A stretch of 64,000 nucleotides of DNA from Pseudomonas sp. ANT_J12 (lineage in GTDB: Bacteria > Pseudomonadota > Gammaproteobacteria > Pseudomonadales > Pseudomonadaceae). Numbering within the stretch: the stretch's first letter is position 1; every line of letters begins with the position of its first letter. The notes under the pieces are model-generated. The model did not search any database. It saw only the letters and a list, made by a program, of their open reading frames with translations, and was not told the origin of the DNA. The translations under genes and the position numbers were made by a program. The stretch spans positions 16,471 through 80,470 of the forward strand of contig NZ_VOBN01000024.1 of the NCBI RefSeq assembly GCF_008370045.1, read 5' to 3'. Positions 42,808-52,049 of the stretch are shown piece by piece.

Positions 42808-43683
42808 TCAGGGATTGCTGACGAGTCCCAGCCACTCGGTAAACAACCGCACCTTCGATAACCCCTGTTTGTCGTTCGCCACATCCAGCCAATACCCATA
42901 CGGCCCGACCACTTCCACCGGGGTGATCGGCAGCAGGCTGCCAACGGCCAGTTCCTTTTCGATCATCTGCCGGTCAATCACCGCCAAACCACCCCCGGCC
43001 AGCGCCGTGTGGATCACCTGGTCCAGGGTGCTGAATTCCAGCCCTTGCCCCGCATCGATATCGTCACGGCCCATCGCCGCCAGCCAGTTTTCCCAGACCT
43101 TCAAGCGCTTGCCGTCGTGCAGGATGTGCAGCAAGGGAAACTGTCGCAGGTCCGGCGGTTGGCCATTGACGAACAGCTCCGGGCTGGCCACCGCCATGTG
43201 CCGTTCCATCACCAGTAACTGGCTGCTGCAATGGCTGGCGGCTTCGAGGCCGAAGCGGATGTGGCAGTCGATTTCCGCGAGGTTGTCGTGGCCGCTCTGG
43301 TTGGTCACGCTGAGGCTGATGTCCGGGTAGCGTTGGCAGAACGCGCGCAGGTGCGCCGACAACCAGCGCGTGGCCCAGGTCGGTGGCGCGACGATGCGCA
43401 GGCGTTGGCGCAGGTTGGGCACGCGCACCGCTTGCAGGGCGCGTTCGAGGTGGTCGAAAGCGTCGCTCAGTTGCGGGGAGAGGGCGAGGCCGGTTTCGGT
43501 CAGGGACAGGCCTTGGGGCGTGCGGATGAACAATGCCACGCCGAGGTAATCTTCGAGTTGCTTGATCTGCCGGCTGACCGCGCCTTGGGTGACGTTCAAA
43601 CCCAGCGCTGCCTGGCTGAAACTGCGATGCCGGGCAACTTCTTCGAAGACACGCAGCATGTTGAGCGAGGGCAGTTGACGCAT
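42808..43683 (-). CDS. LysR-family regulator (GcvA-like)
   Basis: A 291-residue LTTR starting MRQLPSLNMLRVFEEVARHR. The HTH continues SFSQAALGLNVTQGAVSRQI, KQLEDYLGVALFIRTPQGLS. The effector domain has the GcvA-group pattern TWATRWLSAHLRAFCQRYPD and EIDCHIRFGLE. It is convergent with the MFS gene and 3' of the porin operon's end. Which neighbour it controls is unclear; the fae, aldo/keto reductase, aldehyde dehydrogenase and MFS genes are candidates. Confidence 0.92.
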   Translation of the reverse strand: MRQLPSLNMLRVFEEVARHRSFSQAALGLNVTQGAVSRQIKQLEDYLGVALFIRTPQGLSLTETGLALSPQLSDAFDHLERALQAVRVPNLRQRLRIVAPPTWATRWLSAHLRAFCQRYPDISLSVTNQSGHDNLAEIDCHIRFGLEAASHCSSQLLVMERHMAVASPELFVNGQPPDLRQFPLLHILHDGKRLKVWENWLAAMGRDDIDAGQGLEFSTLDQVIHTALAGGGLAVIDRQMIEKELAVGSLLPITPVEVVGPYGYWLDVANDKQGLSKVRLFTEWLGLVSNP

Positions 43684-43803
43684 GAAAGGGTGGCTCCGCA
43701 CCTGGCGCCGATTCGGGCCGGGTTTATTGTTTTTGGCGAATGTTCTGTAGGGCGTATCTGACTCCTGTGGCAGGGGCTGATGCAAGTGTTGTTTGGGCTA
43801 AAG

Positions 43804-43875
43804 TCTTCGCGAGCAAGCCCGCTCCCACATTGGAATGCGGTCCACTGTGGGAGCGGGCTTGCTCGCGAATAGGCC
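43804..43875. repeat. REP pair with short spacer
   Basis: Inverted doublet TTCGCGAGCAAGCCCGCTCC ... complement with a 20-base centre. It is located after the porin stop and before the LysR gene. Confidence 0.9.
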
Positions 43876-43899
43876 TTCAAAAGCGCCACAAATCCCGGA

Positions 43900-45087
43900 T
43901 CAGAAGTAATACCCGATGTTCATGTACAACTGATTCTCCCAATGATCAGTCCCGCCAGCCCCCAGGCTCTGGGTGTAGCTGCTGCCACCGATGTACGGGT
44001 CATTCTTGCCATACAGCCACTCCGTCGCGATCCACAATTTGCTGAAGGAAAACGACGTCCCGAGGATCATCCGCTGCGAGGTCTTGAACTCATCAGCGGA
44101 TTTGTCGAAGGCGCTGTAGTTGGCGTACAGCTTCACGCCGCTGATCTGATCAAACAGGTACTTACCGCCGATGTCGTAGCTCAGGTCGGCAACGTACAGA
44201 TTGCCGCGACTGGCGACGTTGTAGGTGCCGTCGTAGCCGCCCAGGGTCACCACTTCATCGGTGCCGGCGTTGCGCGGCGACATCTGCTGCCGCGCCGCTT
44301 GCAGTTGCACGCCCCACGGGCCGTTCTTGCCCAGGTAGTGCACGGCCACGGCGTTGCGCCGGCCGTCGTTGTCGGTGTCCTTGTTCTCCAGGGTCGAGGT
44401 CAGGCCCGAAATGCCCACTTCGGATTTCCACGGCCCCAGGTCCAGGGCCTTGGCCACCCGCAGCACCACAGTGTTGCGTTCCTGGTTGTCACTGCCGTCG
44501 CCCACGTAGCTGTCGGCGCCGGACACCACGCTGGAATAGGTCACGCCCTTGCTGGTGCCTTTGCCTTGCCACGCCGGGCGCAGGTAGTAGCCGGCCTGGA
44601 TATTCCAGTCGCCGCTTTGCTGGATGTACTTGGCGCCGACCTGTTGCACATCTTCCAGGCCGATGACGTTGCCCAGGGTTTCGTAAAAGGTGCTGCCGAA
44701 GTACGGCTGCAAGCCAAACGGTATCGTGTTCAAACCCACTTGAATTTGCTGGTCGGGGTTGAACTTGTAACCGGCCCAGGCGAACTTGGCGAACTGGATA
44801 TCGCCGTAGTTCTTGGTGTACTGGTAAGGGTAGGAGCGCCCGTAGAAGCGGTATTGCGCTTCACCGATCCAGGTGTCGGAGTTGTACTTGGCGCTGAGAA
44901 ACACGGTGTCCAGGCCGAACTTCTGAATGTCGCGATCCGGGTCATAGTCCCAACGCGCGCGGATGGCGCCGCCGAGGTCGAGGTTGTCGGTGACCTGCAC
45001 CGCCATGGCCGGCGCCGCGAAGGCGCCGAGCAGCGGAATGAGAGCGATGGAACGGACCGCAAGTGGGGTGGTTGTGCGCACAGTCAT
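43900..45087 (-). CDS. Outer-membrane porin
   Basis: A 395-residue protein with a signal peptide (cleavage after residues FAAPAMA, about 29). The mature part alternates short amphipathic strands: DNLDLGGAIRARWDYDP, FLSAKYNSDTWIGEAQYRFY, FAWAGYKFNPDQQIQVGLNT, VKLYANYSAFDKS. It ends in MNIGYYF, the aromatic C-terminal signal for outer-membrane insertion. AGGAG lies one base before the ATG, a very close spacing. It is the last gene of the peptide-type ABC operon (80 bases after the ATPase gene) and probably lets the same substrate cross the outer membrane. Confidence 0.92.
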   Translation of the reverse strand: MTVRTTTPLAVRSIALIPLLGAFAAPAMAVQVTDNLDLGGAIRARWDYDPDRDIQKFGLDTVFLSAKYNSDTWIGEAQYRFYGRSYPYQYTKNYGDIQFAKFAWAGYKFNPDQQIQVGLNTIPFGLQPYFGSTFYETLGNVIGLEDVQQVGAKYIQQSGDWNIQAGYYLRPAWQGKGTSKGVTYSSVVSGADSYVGDGSDNQERNTVVLRVAKALDLGPWKSEVGISGLTSTLENKDTDNDGRRNAVAVHYLGKNGPWGVQLQAARQQMSPRNAGTDEVVTLGGYDGTYNVASRGNLYVADLSYDIGGKYLFDQISGVKLYANYSAFDKSADEFKTSQRMILGTSFSFSKLWIATEWLYGKNDPYIGGSSYTQSLGAGGTDHWENQLYMNIGYYF

Positions 45088-45167
45088 ACTCCTGATTTTT
45101 TAGTTATGGTTGGCAACAGCAGCCCATGCCGCAGCGAACGCTGCGACCTGGGGAAAGGGTTATTGAC

Positions 45168-46814
45168 TCAGTTGGCCTGAGGTCGGATCAGCCTCAGCGG
45201 TGGTTCAGCGACGGGCACCACCGGTATCGCCGAAGCGCCGGGCGCCGCCGCGAGCAGGGTCTGGGTGTAGGCGTTTTGCGGGCGCAACAGCACCTGTTGC
45301 GCGGTGCCGTATTCCACCACTTCACCCTGGCGCATCACTGCGATGTAGTCGCTGATCTGCGCCGCCACCCGCAGGTCGTGGGTGATGAACAAGATGCTCA
45401 GGTTGAAACGCTGTTGCAGCTCGGCCAGCAACTCCAGCACCTGTTTTTGCACCGACACGTCCAGCGCCGAGACGCTTTCATCGGCGATCAACACTTCCGG
45501 GCGCATGGCCAGGGCGCGGGCGATGCCGATGCGCTGGCGCTGGCCACCGGAAAACTGCCGTGGCTTGCGCTTGAGGGCGTCGCGCTTGAGCCCGACCTGC
45601 TCCAGCAAATCGCCGGCCTCGGTCCAGGCATCCTTGGCTGACAACCCGCGCAATTGCGCGGCGCGGGCGATGATGTCGCCGACCCTGTGCCGTGGATTCA
45701 GCGAACCGTACGGGTCCTGGAAAATCATCTGGATCCGCCGCCGATTGGCCGCCAGCGCCGAGCCGCGCAAGGCCAGGAAATCCGTGTCACCGACCCAGAC
45801 GTGGCCGCTATCGCTTTCCACCAGCCGAATCGCCGCTTTGACCAGGGTGCTTTTGCCCGAGCCGGACTCACCGACAATCGCCAAGGTCTTGCCCCGTGGC
45901 AGTTGCAGCGACACATCCTTCAGCGCCGGCACCAAACGCCCGCCGACGTTGTAGGTCTTGGTCAGATGCTCGATGCGCAACGCCATCTCACCGTCGGCAC
46001 ACGGCACGTGCAGCTCCGGGTGCAACGCCGGCACGGCCGCAATCAGCTTGCGAGTGTAGGGGTGATTTGGCGCGTTGAGCACTTGATCGCGCTCGCCGAT
46101 TTCCACCAGCACACCGCCCTCCATGACGGCGATGCGGTCGGCGATTTCCGCGACCACACCGAAGTCGTGGGTGATGAACAGAATGCCGTGCTGACCGCGA
46201 CCCCGCAGGTCGCGCACCAGTTTCAGCACCTGGGCCTGAGTGGTCACGTCCAGGGCTGTGGTCGGTTCGTCGGCGATCAGCAAATCCGGGTTCATCGCCA
46301 ATGCCATGGCAATCACCACCCGTTGGCATTGGCCGCCGGAGAGCTGATGCGGGAAGCTGTTGGCGATCCGAGGCGGGTCGGGCAATTGGGTGGAGTCGAG
46401 CAGGGCGAGCATGCGTTCGCGACGCTCGGCAGCAGGCATCGTTGGTGCGTGAATATCGAAGATTTCCTCGACCTGCTGACCGATGCGAATCGCCGGGTTC
46501 AGCGCCGCCATCGGCTCCTGGAAAATCATCGCGATGCGGTTGCCACGCAAGCGGCGCAGGGCGTTTTCATCCATGCGGCAGATGTCGTCGCCAAGGAAAT
46601 CGATCACCCCTTCGCTGTGGCGCAGGCCCTTGGCGTAGTCGCCCATGATCGCCGCCGACAACACAGATTTACCGGAGCCGGACTCGCCGATCACACAGAG
46701 GATTTCACCCTTGCGCACGTCCAGGCTGATGCCTTTGACCGCGTGGCTGCGGTCGGCGCCGGCGGGCAGTTCGATGGACAGGTTCTCAACCTTTAAGACT
46801 TGTTGTTGGCTCAT
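45168..46814 (-). CDS. Peptide-type ABC transporter double ATPase (DppD-DppF fusion)
   Basis: A 548-residue protein with two full ATPase domains. First: GESGSGKS Walker A, HQLSGGQCQRVVIA signature, LLIADEPTTALDV Walker B, LFITHDFGVVAEIADRI. Second (from about residue 280): GESGSGKST, RQFSGGQRQRIGIARALA, VLIADESVSALDV, and DLRVAAQISDYIAV. Each half is followed by the oligopeptide-type C-terminal segment (NHPYTRKLIAAVP; QNAYTQTLLAA). In the second Walker B, DES replaces DEP. AGGAG precedes the ATG, and the permease stop is two bases upstream. Confidence 0.95.
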   Translation of the reverse strand: MSQQQVLKVENLSIELPAGADRSHAVKGISLDVRKGEILCVIGESGSGKSVLSAAIMGDYAKGLRHSEGVIDFLGDDICRMDENALRRLRGNRIAMIFQEPMAALNPAIRIGQQVEEIFDIHAPTMPAAERRERMLALLDSTQLPDPPRIANSFPHQLSGGQCQRVVIAMALAMNPDLLIADEPTTALDVTTQAQVLKLVRDLRGRGQHGILFITHDFGVVAEIADRIAVMEGGVLVEIGERDQVLNAPNHPYTRKLIAAVPALHPELHVPCADGEMALRIEHLTKTYNVGGRLVPALKDVSLQLPRGKTLAIVGESGSGKSTLVKAAIRLVESDSGHVWVGDTDFLALRGSALAANRRRIQMIFQDPYGSLNPRHRVGDIIARAAQLRGLSAKDAWTEAGDLLEQVGLKRDALKRKPRQFSGGQRQRIGIARALAMRPEVLIADESVSALDVSVQKQVLELLAELQQRFNLSILFITHDLRVAAQISDYIAVMRQGEVVEYGTAQQVLLRPQNAYTQTLLAAAPGASAIPVVPVAEPPLRLIRPQAN

Positions 46815-46816
46815 GC

Positions 46817-47653
46817 TCAACTCCTTGTGCCTTTCTGGGCGTGTTCGTCCAGACCGTCCGCCAACAGGCTCAGGCCCAGCATCAGGGTGGAGATGGCAAT
46901 GCACGGGAAGATCACCAGGTGCGGGAAGGCGATGGCCATGCTGCGGCCTTCGTTGATCATGCCGCCCCAGTCCGGGGTGGGCGGTGGCAGGCCGAGGCCG
47001 AGGAAACCGAGGGCGCCGATCATGATCGCGGTGTAGCCGATGCGCAGGCAGAAATCGACGATCAGCGGCCCGCCGCAATTCGGCAGGATCTCCACCAGCA
47101 TGATCCGCAGCGACCCTTCGCCCTGGGTGATGGCGCTGAGCACGTAGTCCCGGGAGCGGATGTCGATGGTCAGCGCCCGCATGATGCGGAAGATCGCCGG
47201 GGCGCTGGTGAAGGTCACCGCGATCAGGATGTTCAGCGCCGAAGCGCCGAGGGCGATGATGATCACGATGTACAACACCAGCACCGGGAACGACAGCACG
47301 GTGTCCGCGACATAGGACAGCAGCGCATCGACCCAGCCGTTGAAGTAACCGGCGCACAGGCCCATGGCGATGCCCACGGCGAACGCGGTCAGGGTCGCGA
47401 GGATCGACCAGAACAACACGGTGCGGGTGCCCCAGATCAGCCGCGACAGAATGTCCCGGCCGATCATGTCAGTGCCCAGCAGAAAGCTCACACCGTTGCC
47501 ATCCGGGGTCATCGGCGTCAGCAGCGGGGTGAAGCTTTCCAATGGATCGTGGGGCGCCAGCCACGGCGCAAAAATCGCCATCAGCACCCAGCCGCCGACC
47601 AGCAGCAAACCGAGCAACGCCAAGGGATGTTTGAACGAGTTGAGGAAGTTCAT
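46817..47653 (-). CDS. Peptide-type ABC transporter permease (DppC-like)
   Basis: A 278-residue inner-membrane permease with about six helices. The N-terminal motif APHDPLESFTPLLTP and the EAA-like loop TIDIRSRDYVLSAITQGEGS are typical of OppC/DppC. GAGGTGG precedes the ATG at 47651-47653. An extended frame to 48319 is antisense-like shadow of the DppB gene and is rejected. It overlaps the DppB stop by four bases and ends two bases before the ATPase start. Confidence 0.95.
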   Translation of the reverse strand: MNFLNSFKHPLALLGLLLVGGWVLMAIFAPWLAPHDPLESFTPLLTPMTPDGNGVSFLLGTDMIGRDILSRLIWGTRTVLFWSILATLTAFAVGIAMGLCAGYFNGWVDALLSYVADTVLSFPVLVLYIVIIIALGASALNILIAVTFTSAPAIFRIMRALTIDIRSRDYVLSAITQGEGSLRIMLVEILPNCGGPLIVDFCLRIGYTAIMIGALGFLGLGLPPPTPDWGGMINEGRSMAIAFPHLVIFPCIAISTLMLGLSLLADGLDEHAQKGTRS

Positions 47654-48603
47654 TGGCCACCTCCGCCAAGACTGCGCAAGGTGATGCGCGGGTTGAGCCA
47701 GGTGTAGGCTAGGTCCGAGAAGATTTTGGTCGCGCCGACCACGATGCCGCTGATCATCGCGCAGGCTTCGATCAGGTAGACGTCGTGGTTCAGCGACGCG
47801 GTGTACAGCAGCGAACCGAAGCCTTTGTAGGCGAAAAATACCTCGACCACGATCACGTTCGACAGCAGCCACGGGATGTACAACATGATCACCGTGATCG
47901 GTGCGATCAGCACGTTGCGCAACGCATGCCGCAGCACGATGCGCGAGGTCGATGCGCCCTTGAGGCGGGCGGTGCGGATGTACGGCGCCTGCATCACTTC
48001 GACCATCGAGGCGCGGGTGATCCGCGCCAGGTAACCGATGCCGAACAGGCACAGCACCATCAGCGGCAGCGCCAGTTCCACGGCGTTGAAGCCGTCGCTC
48101 ATGCTGCTCACACCGGGCAGCCAGTTGAGCCAGAACACGAAGATCGCCGAGACGAACACCGCACTGGCAAAGTCCGGAATCGAGGTGGTGACGATCGACA
48201 GAAACGACACCAGCCGATCCACCGCCGAGCCCTGACGAATGCCCGCCAGAATCCCGAGGGTCAGCGCCACCGGCACCATCACCGCCAGGGCCAGCCCGGC
48301 GAGGATCAGGGTTTGCCACAGGTTCGGCAGCAACAGGTCAATCACCGGCTCACGAAAGTGCACCGAGGTGCCCCAGTCGCCGTGGACAAAATCCTTCAGC
48401 CACACCAGGTAGCGCCACACGAACGGTTGGTTGTAACCGTGTTCCGCCAGCCACGCGGCGCGTTGGTCGGCGGCGGAGTAGGGGCCGAGGACGTTGATCG
48501 CGACGTCCTCGATGTTCAGTTCCAGGGCCAGGAACACGATCACCGACACCGACAGCAGGGTTGCCGCCAGCGCCAATAACTTGCGCAAAAGAAATTCAGC
48601 CAT
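47650..48603 (-). CDS. Peptide-type ABC transporter permease (DppB-like)
   Basis: A 317-residue permease with the OppB/DppB layout: helix 1 KLLALAATLLSVSVIVFLAL, GDWGTSVHFREPVIDLLLPN, LTLGILAGIRQGSAVDRLV, STSIPDF-like TTSIPDFASAVFVSAIFVFW and the EAA loop PYIRTARLKGASTSRIVLRH. GGAG precedes the ATG by eight bases. It is the second gene of the operon, 75 bases after the binding protein. Confidence 0.95.
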   Translation of the reverse strand: MAEFLLRKLLALAATLLSVSVIVFLALELNIEDVAINVLGPYSAADQRAAWLAEHGYNQPFVWRYLVWLKDFVHGDWGTSVHFREPVIDLLLPNLWQTLILAGLALAVMVPVALTLGILAGIRQGSAVDRLVSFLSIVTTSIPDFASAVFVSAIFVFWLNWLPGVSSMSDGFNAVELALPLMVLCLFGIGYLARITRASMVEVMQAPYIRTARLKGASTSRIVLRHALRNVLIAPITVIMLYIPWLLSNVIVVEVFFAYKGFGSLLYTASLNHDVYLIEACAMISGIVVGATKIFSDLAYTWLNPRITLRSLGGGGQ

Positions 48604-48678
48604 GCTCGCACGCTCCGGCTAATCAAGGGATGGCGGCCCGACCCACCGAGGTGGGCGAACCGCGTGAGGGCGCGTGAA

Positions 48679-50313
48679 TCAGGCGCTCAACCAGACTTCA
48701 TCCATTGGGTAGAAGTCCGAGGGGTGAACCTGGAAGCCCTGGACTTTCTTGCTGGCGGCGGTGAATTTGTCGCCCCAGAACGGCTGCACCATGACGCAGG
48801 CGTCTTGCAGGATTTGCTCGACGTTTTGCATGGCTACCGCCCGTTGTTTCGGGTCGATGATGCCCATGGCCTTGTCCAGCGCCGCATCGAACGCCGGGTC
48901 GCTGTAGTGGCTTTCGTTCCACGCGGCGCCGCTGCGGTAGGCCAGTTCCAGGGACATCACACCCAACGGGCGGTGGGCCCAGTAGGTGAGGCTGAACGCG
49001 GCTTTGTCCCAGATTGGCCAGTATTGGGTGGCCGGGATCACCTTGAGGTTGATGCGGATGCCGGCTTCGGCGCAGTTCTGTTGCAGGATTTGCGCGCAGT
49101 CCTGTTCGTAGCGGCCCTGGGTGTTGCCGACGATCAGGTCGATATCGATGCCGTTGGGGTGACCGGCCTCCGCGAGGAGTTTCTTCGCGCCGGCCACATC
49201 ACGAGCCCGTTTGGGCAGCGGGAAATATTCCGGGTGGGACGGGGCGACGTGGTGGTCTTCGCCCAACGTGCCCATGCCGCGATAGGCGATCTTGAGCATT
49301 TGCGCGTTGTCGGCGCACAGGACCACGGCTTTGCGAATTCGCACATCGTCGAAAGGTTTTTGATCGCAGGCCATGCGCATGACCACGGTTTGCGCCGATT
49401 TGCAGCTCAGCAATTGCGCCCCCGGCAAACGCTTGGCCAGGTCCAGCTCGGCCACGGTCACCCGGTACAGCACGTCCACTTGCCCGGCCTGCAATGCCGC
49501 GAGGTGGGTCGAGACGTCGGTGCCCATGTCGACGTAGCGCAACTCGTCGAGGTTGGCCGGTTTGCGCCAGTAGTCGGCGCGCTTGGCGAAGGTCGCTTGC
49601 TTGTTCACCGCGAACGACACCAGTTTGAACGGCCCGGTGCACAGCGGGTTTTTCACCCAGTCATCACCGGCCTTGAAACTGCGGTGGACGATGGCGCAGG
49701 TGAAGGCGTTGAGCATTTCCGGGATCGCCAGCATCGGCCGCTTGAGCACCAGGCGGAACTGGAAGTCGCTGACTTTTTCGAAGGCGCTGATGTCCTGGAA
49801 TGCGGTGCGGTTGACCGATTTCGAATCAGCGGCGATCCAGCGCTGGATGTTGTGCTGCACGTCCTCGACGTTGAACGTATCGCCGTTGCTCCACTTCACA
49901 TCCTGACGCAGGTTGAAGGTCCAGGTCTTGAGGTCGTCGGACGGGCTCCAGCTCTCGGCGAGGTACGGGTGGGTGATGTTGTCGGCATCGACCCAGGTCA
50001 GGAATTCCAGGGAATTGCGCAGCAGGTTGGAGGCTTCGATCCAGGTGATCAGCATCGGGTCCTGGATTTCCTGGATCGCGCAGGCAAACCGCAGCGTGCC
50101 GCCCTGGCGTGGCGGGACAGCCTCGGCGGCGCGCACGCTGTTACCGAGCAGGGCCGAACCGAGGAAGGTGCTGGCGCTGGCGACGGTGATACCCAGGAGG
50201 GTGGCGGTGCGCAGGAATTGCCGGCGGTTGATTTCGCCACTTTTGACTTGGGTGCACAGGTCGTTTACCGCTGGATGCGGCAGGGCGCCGTCCAGTGTCA
50301 TTAACTCTTTCAT
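48679..50313 (-). CDS. Family 5 extracellular solute-binding protein, Tat-exported
   Basis: A 544-residue DppA/OppA-family binding protein. The N-terminus has a twin-arginine signal (EINRRQFLRTATLLGITVAS, Arg30/Arg31) with a late hydrophobic segment and cleavage near RAAEA (about 64). Family motifs: RQGGTLRFACAIQEIQDPML, HPYLAESWSPSDDLKTWTFN, LRQDVKWSNGDTFNVEDV, NPLCTGPFKL and RKAVVLCADNAQML. GGAGAGG precedes the ATG at 50313. Tat export of a family 5 binding protein is uncommon but known. Substrate could be a peptide, opine or other large solute. Confidence 0.94.
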   Translation of the reverse strand: MKELMTLDGALPHPAVNDLCTQVKSGEINRRQFLRTATLLGITVASASTFLGSALLGNSVRAAEAVPPRQGGTLRFACAIQEIQDPMLITWIEASNLLRNSLEFLTWVDADNITHPYLAESWSPSDDLKTWTFNLRQDVKWSNGDTFNVEDVQHNIQRWIAADSKSVNRTAFQDISAFEKVSDFQFRLVLKRPMLAIPEMLNAFTCAIVHRSFKAGDDWVKNPLCTGPFKLVSFAVNKQATFAKRADYWRKPANLDELRYVDMGTDVSTHLAALQAGQVDVLYRVTVAELDLAKRLPGAQLLSCKSAQTVVMRMACDQKPFDDVRIRKAVVLCADNAQMLKIAYRGMGTLGEDHHVAPSHPEYFPLPKRARDVAGAKKLLAEAGHPNGIDIDLIVGNTQGRYEQDCAQILQQNCAEAGIRINLKVIPATQYWPIWDKAAFSLTYWAHRPLGVMSLELAYRSGAAWNESHYSDPAFDAALDKAMGIIDPKQRAVAMQNVEQILQDACVMVQPFWGDKFTAASKKVQGFQVHPSDFYPMDEVWLSA

Positions 50314-50762
50314 ATGCCTCTCCGATAACGTGCAGAAAATGCGTTTTTCGACTGGCCGCTGGTGGGGTAAGCGGCAGACGCGGTCGGTTTTCGATAAACC
50401 GAAACTGTCAGTGGCAGGCGCCGCGAAGGCACAGGCAAGACAGGCGTGAAGCCGGCAGCAGAACAAGGCGCAACGAAATCAGGAGGTCGGGAATGGGGTA
50501 GGACATAGGGCTGCTCTCATGTTGTTTTTATTAGAGATGCCCGCAGTTTTGTCATCTGCGCAAAGATCGACAAACGATAAATTCAACGGTGAAACGTTCG
50601 ATAAATGCATGTTACTGGCCGTAAGGAAGGCTGCCGCTTGAGCTAGACAGGCCGGGCTGCTGAACGAACGGGGCGTTGAAGTCGCAAACGCCCCTTGTTC
50701 CGGGTGGGAACAAGGGGAAAAACGGACGGTGCCGAAGGAGATGACGACGCCGTCCGCGCAAC
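50314..50762. promoter_or_regulatory. 449-base gap upstream of the ABC transport operon
   Basis: No supported gene. It must carry the operon promoter. AT-rich sequence lies at 50510-50610. Near the M24 stop there are two overlapping stem-loops (50670-50717), listed separately. Confidence 0.5.
50670..50717 (-). terminator. Two overlapping hairpins after the M24 gene
   Basis: Stem 1: GGGGCGTT (50670-50677) / AACGCCCC (50687-50694). Stem 2: CCCCTTGTTCC (50691-50701) / GGAACAAGGGG (50707-50717). They share CCCC at 50691-50694, so only one can fully form. On the minus strand they follow the M24 stop by 46 bases and lack a U-run, so this could be a weak terminator or an attenuator. Confidence 0.45.
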
Positions 50763-51992
50763 TCATCGCGGCATCAGGCGTGGATCGAACGGGTAGTCGG
50801 AGAGCAATTCGATACCGTTTTCGTGGATGTAGATCTGCTCTTCGAGTTTCACGCCTTCGCCGCCTTCATCGTGGCCGATGTAGCTTTCCACGCAGATGGT
50901 CATGCCAGCCTCAAACACGCCGTCGTAACCCAGCGAATCGATGTCTTCGCGGTGCACCACGTACGGGTATTCACCGGTCATGCCGACGCCATGGGCCAAA
51001 GCGAAGTAACGGTTGGCTTTGTAGTTGTCGGGAATCTTCCACGCCAGCTCGGCGTATTCCTTGAAGCTGCGCCCGGCCTTGAGCATTTCCATGTTGGTCT
51101 GCACTTGCTCGTAGGCCAGTTTGTACAGCTCCTGCTGCTTGGCGGTCGCGGCTTGCTCGCCGCAGAGGAAGGTCCGCGAGAAGTCGGCGTAGTAGCCGAA
51201 ACGCCCGACCACATCAGTGTCCAGCGCCACCAGGTCGCCGGCCTCGATCGGCCGGGTGCTGCACTCCTGAAACCATGGATTGGTGCGCGGCCCGGAGGAC
51301 AGCAGGCGGGTTTCCACATAATCGCCGTCGGTGGCGATCACATGTTGGTGCAGGTGCGACCACAGTTCGTTTTCACTGATGCCCGGCACCAGTTTGCTTT
51401 CCATCAGGCGCACCCCGGCTTCAGTGGCGCGCAGGCTGGCGCGGATCATTTTCAGCTCGTTCGGCACCTTGATGCAGCGCGCCCGTTCCAGCGGTTCCTG
51501 GGCGTCGAAAATCTGATAGCCGAGTTTTTGCAGTTCGAACGCAGCAGCCGAGGTCGCGCTTTCGATGGCGATGCGTTTGTTGCCGCCACCGTGCTTGCGC
51601 ACCAGTTCATCGATTTCGGCGGCCCATTCAGCGGTGACGTTGCTCAGGAAGCTGTCGCAGAAGTAGTAGGAGATGGCTTTGGCCGGGCGCACTTCATCGA
51701 CGGTGTTGAGCTTTTCTGCCAGATGCAGGCAACCGCCGAACTCGAAGATCACCACCGGGCCTTCCGCCGGGATGAAGGCGTAACGCGCCGGGTTGCGCGC
51801 CGAGTACACCTGCATGTTGCGTGAGCCGGTGGCGTAGCGCATGTGGGTCGGGTCGAACAGCACGCAAGCGGCGTAGTCGCGTTTTTTCAGTTCGTTGCGC
51901 ACCCGTTGCAAACGGTCGAGCTGGATTTGCTGGATCTCGTCGTAGGTCGGTTCGCAATCGGCGGGGTTGCGGTTGGGGCCGGACAGACTCAT
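50763..51992 (-). CDS. M24-family metalloenzyme, DddP-like (DMSP lyase relative) lacking the catalytic Asp
   Basis: A 409-residue M24 (creatinase/prolidase fold) protein. Segments closely recall DddP, the DMSP lyase: FDPTHMRYATGSRNMQVYSA, ETRLLSSGPRTNPWFQECST, VQTNMEMLKAGR and SDYPFDPRLMPR. The metal ligands D258, D260, D270, H334, E369 and E384 keep exactly the spacing I recall for DddP (D295, D297, D307, H371, E406, E421). However, the residue six after the His, Asp377 in DddP and proposed catalytic base, is Gly340 here (HGVGMTGEY). So the fold is the same but the reaction is probably not DMSP cleavage. GAGGA precedes the ATG at 51992. The gene lies 57 bases after the 2OG-oxygenase gene and upstream of the ABC operon. 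Confidence 0.88.
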   Translation of the reverse strand: MSLSGPNRNPADCEPTYDEIQQIQLDRLQRVRNELKKRDYAACVLFDPTHMRYATGSRNMQVYSARNPARYAFIPAEGPVVIFEFGGCLHLAEKLNTVDEVRPAKAISYYFCDSFLSNVTAEWAAEIDELVRKHGGGNKRIAIESATSAAAFELQKLGYQIFDAQEPLERARCIKVPNELKMIRASLRATEAGVRLMESKLVPGISENELWSHLHQHVIATDGDYVETRLLSSGPRTNPWFQECSTRPIEAGDLVALDTDVVGRFGYYADFSRTFLCGEQAATAKQQELYKLAYEQVQTNMEMLKAGRSFKEYAELAWKIPDNYKANRYFALAHGVGMTGEYPYVVHREDIDSLGYDGVFEAGMTICVESYIGHDEGGEGVKLEEQIYIHENGIELLSDYPFDPRLMPR

Positions 51993-52049
51993 GGGGTGTT
52001 CCTCGCAGGGCAAATACGGTGGGTTTTTTCCAGGATTTTTTTGGGCGGA

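Noticed and set aside
46817..48319. 500-residue version of the DppC-like permease
   Set aside because: The first 220 codons are a shadow of dppB in another frame. The real start at 47653 has a strong ribosome site and a four-base overlap with dppB.
48664..50304. 546-codon plus-strand frame opposite the binding-protein gene
   Set aside because: Composition is typical of antisense to high-GC coding sequence, and the minus-strand gene shows a Tat signal and family 5 motifs.
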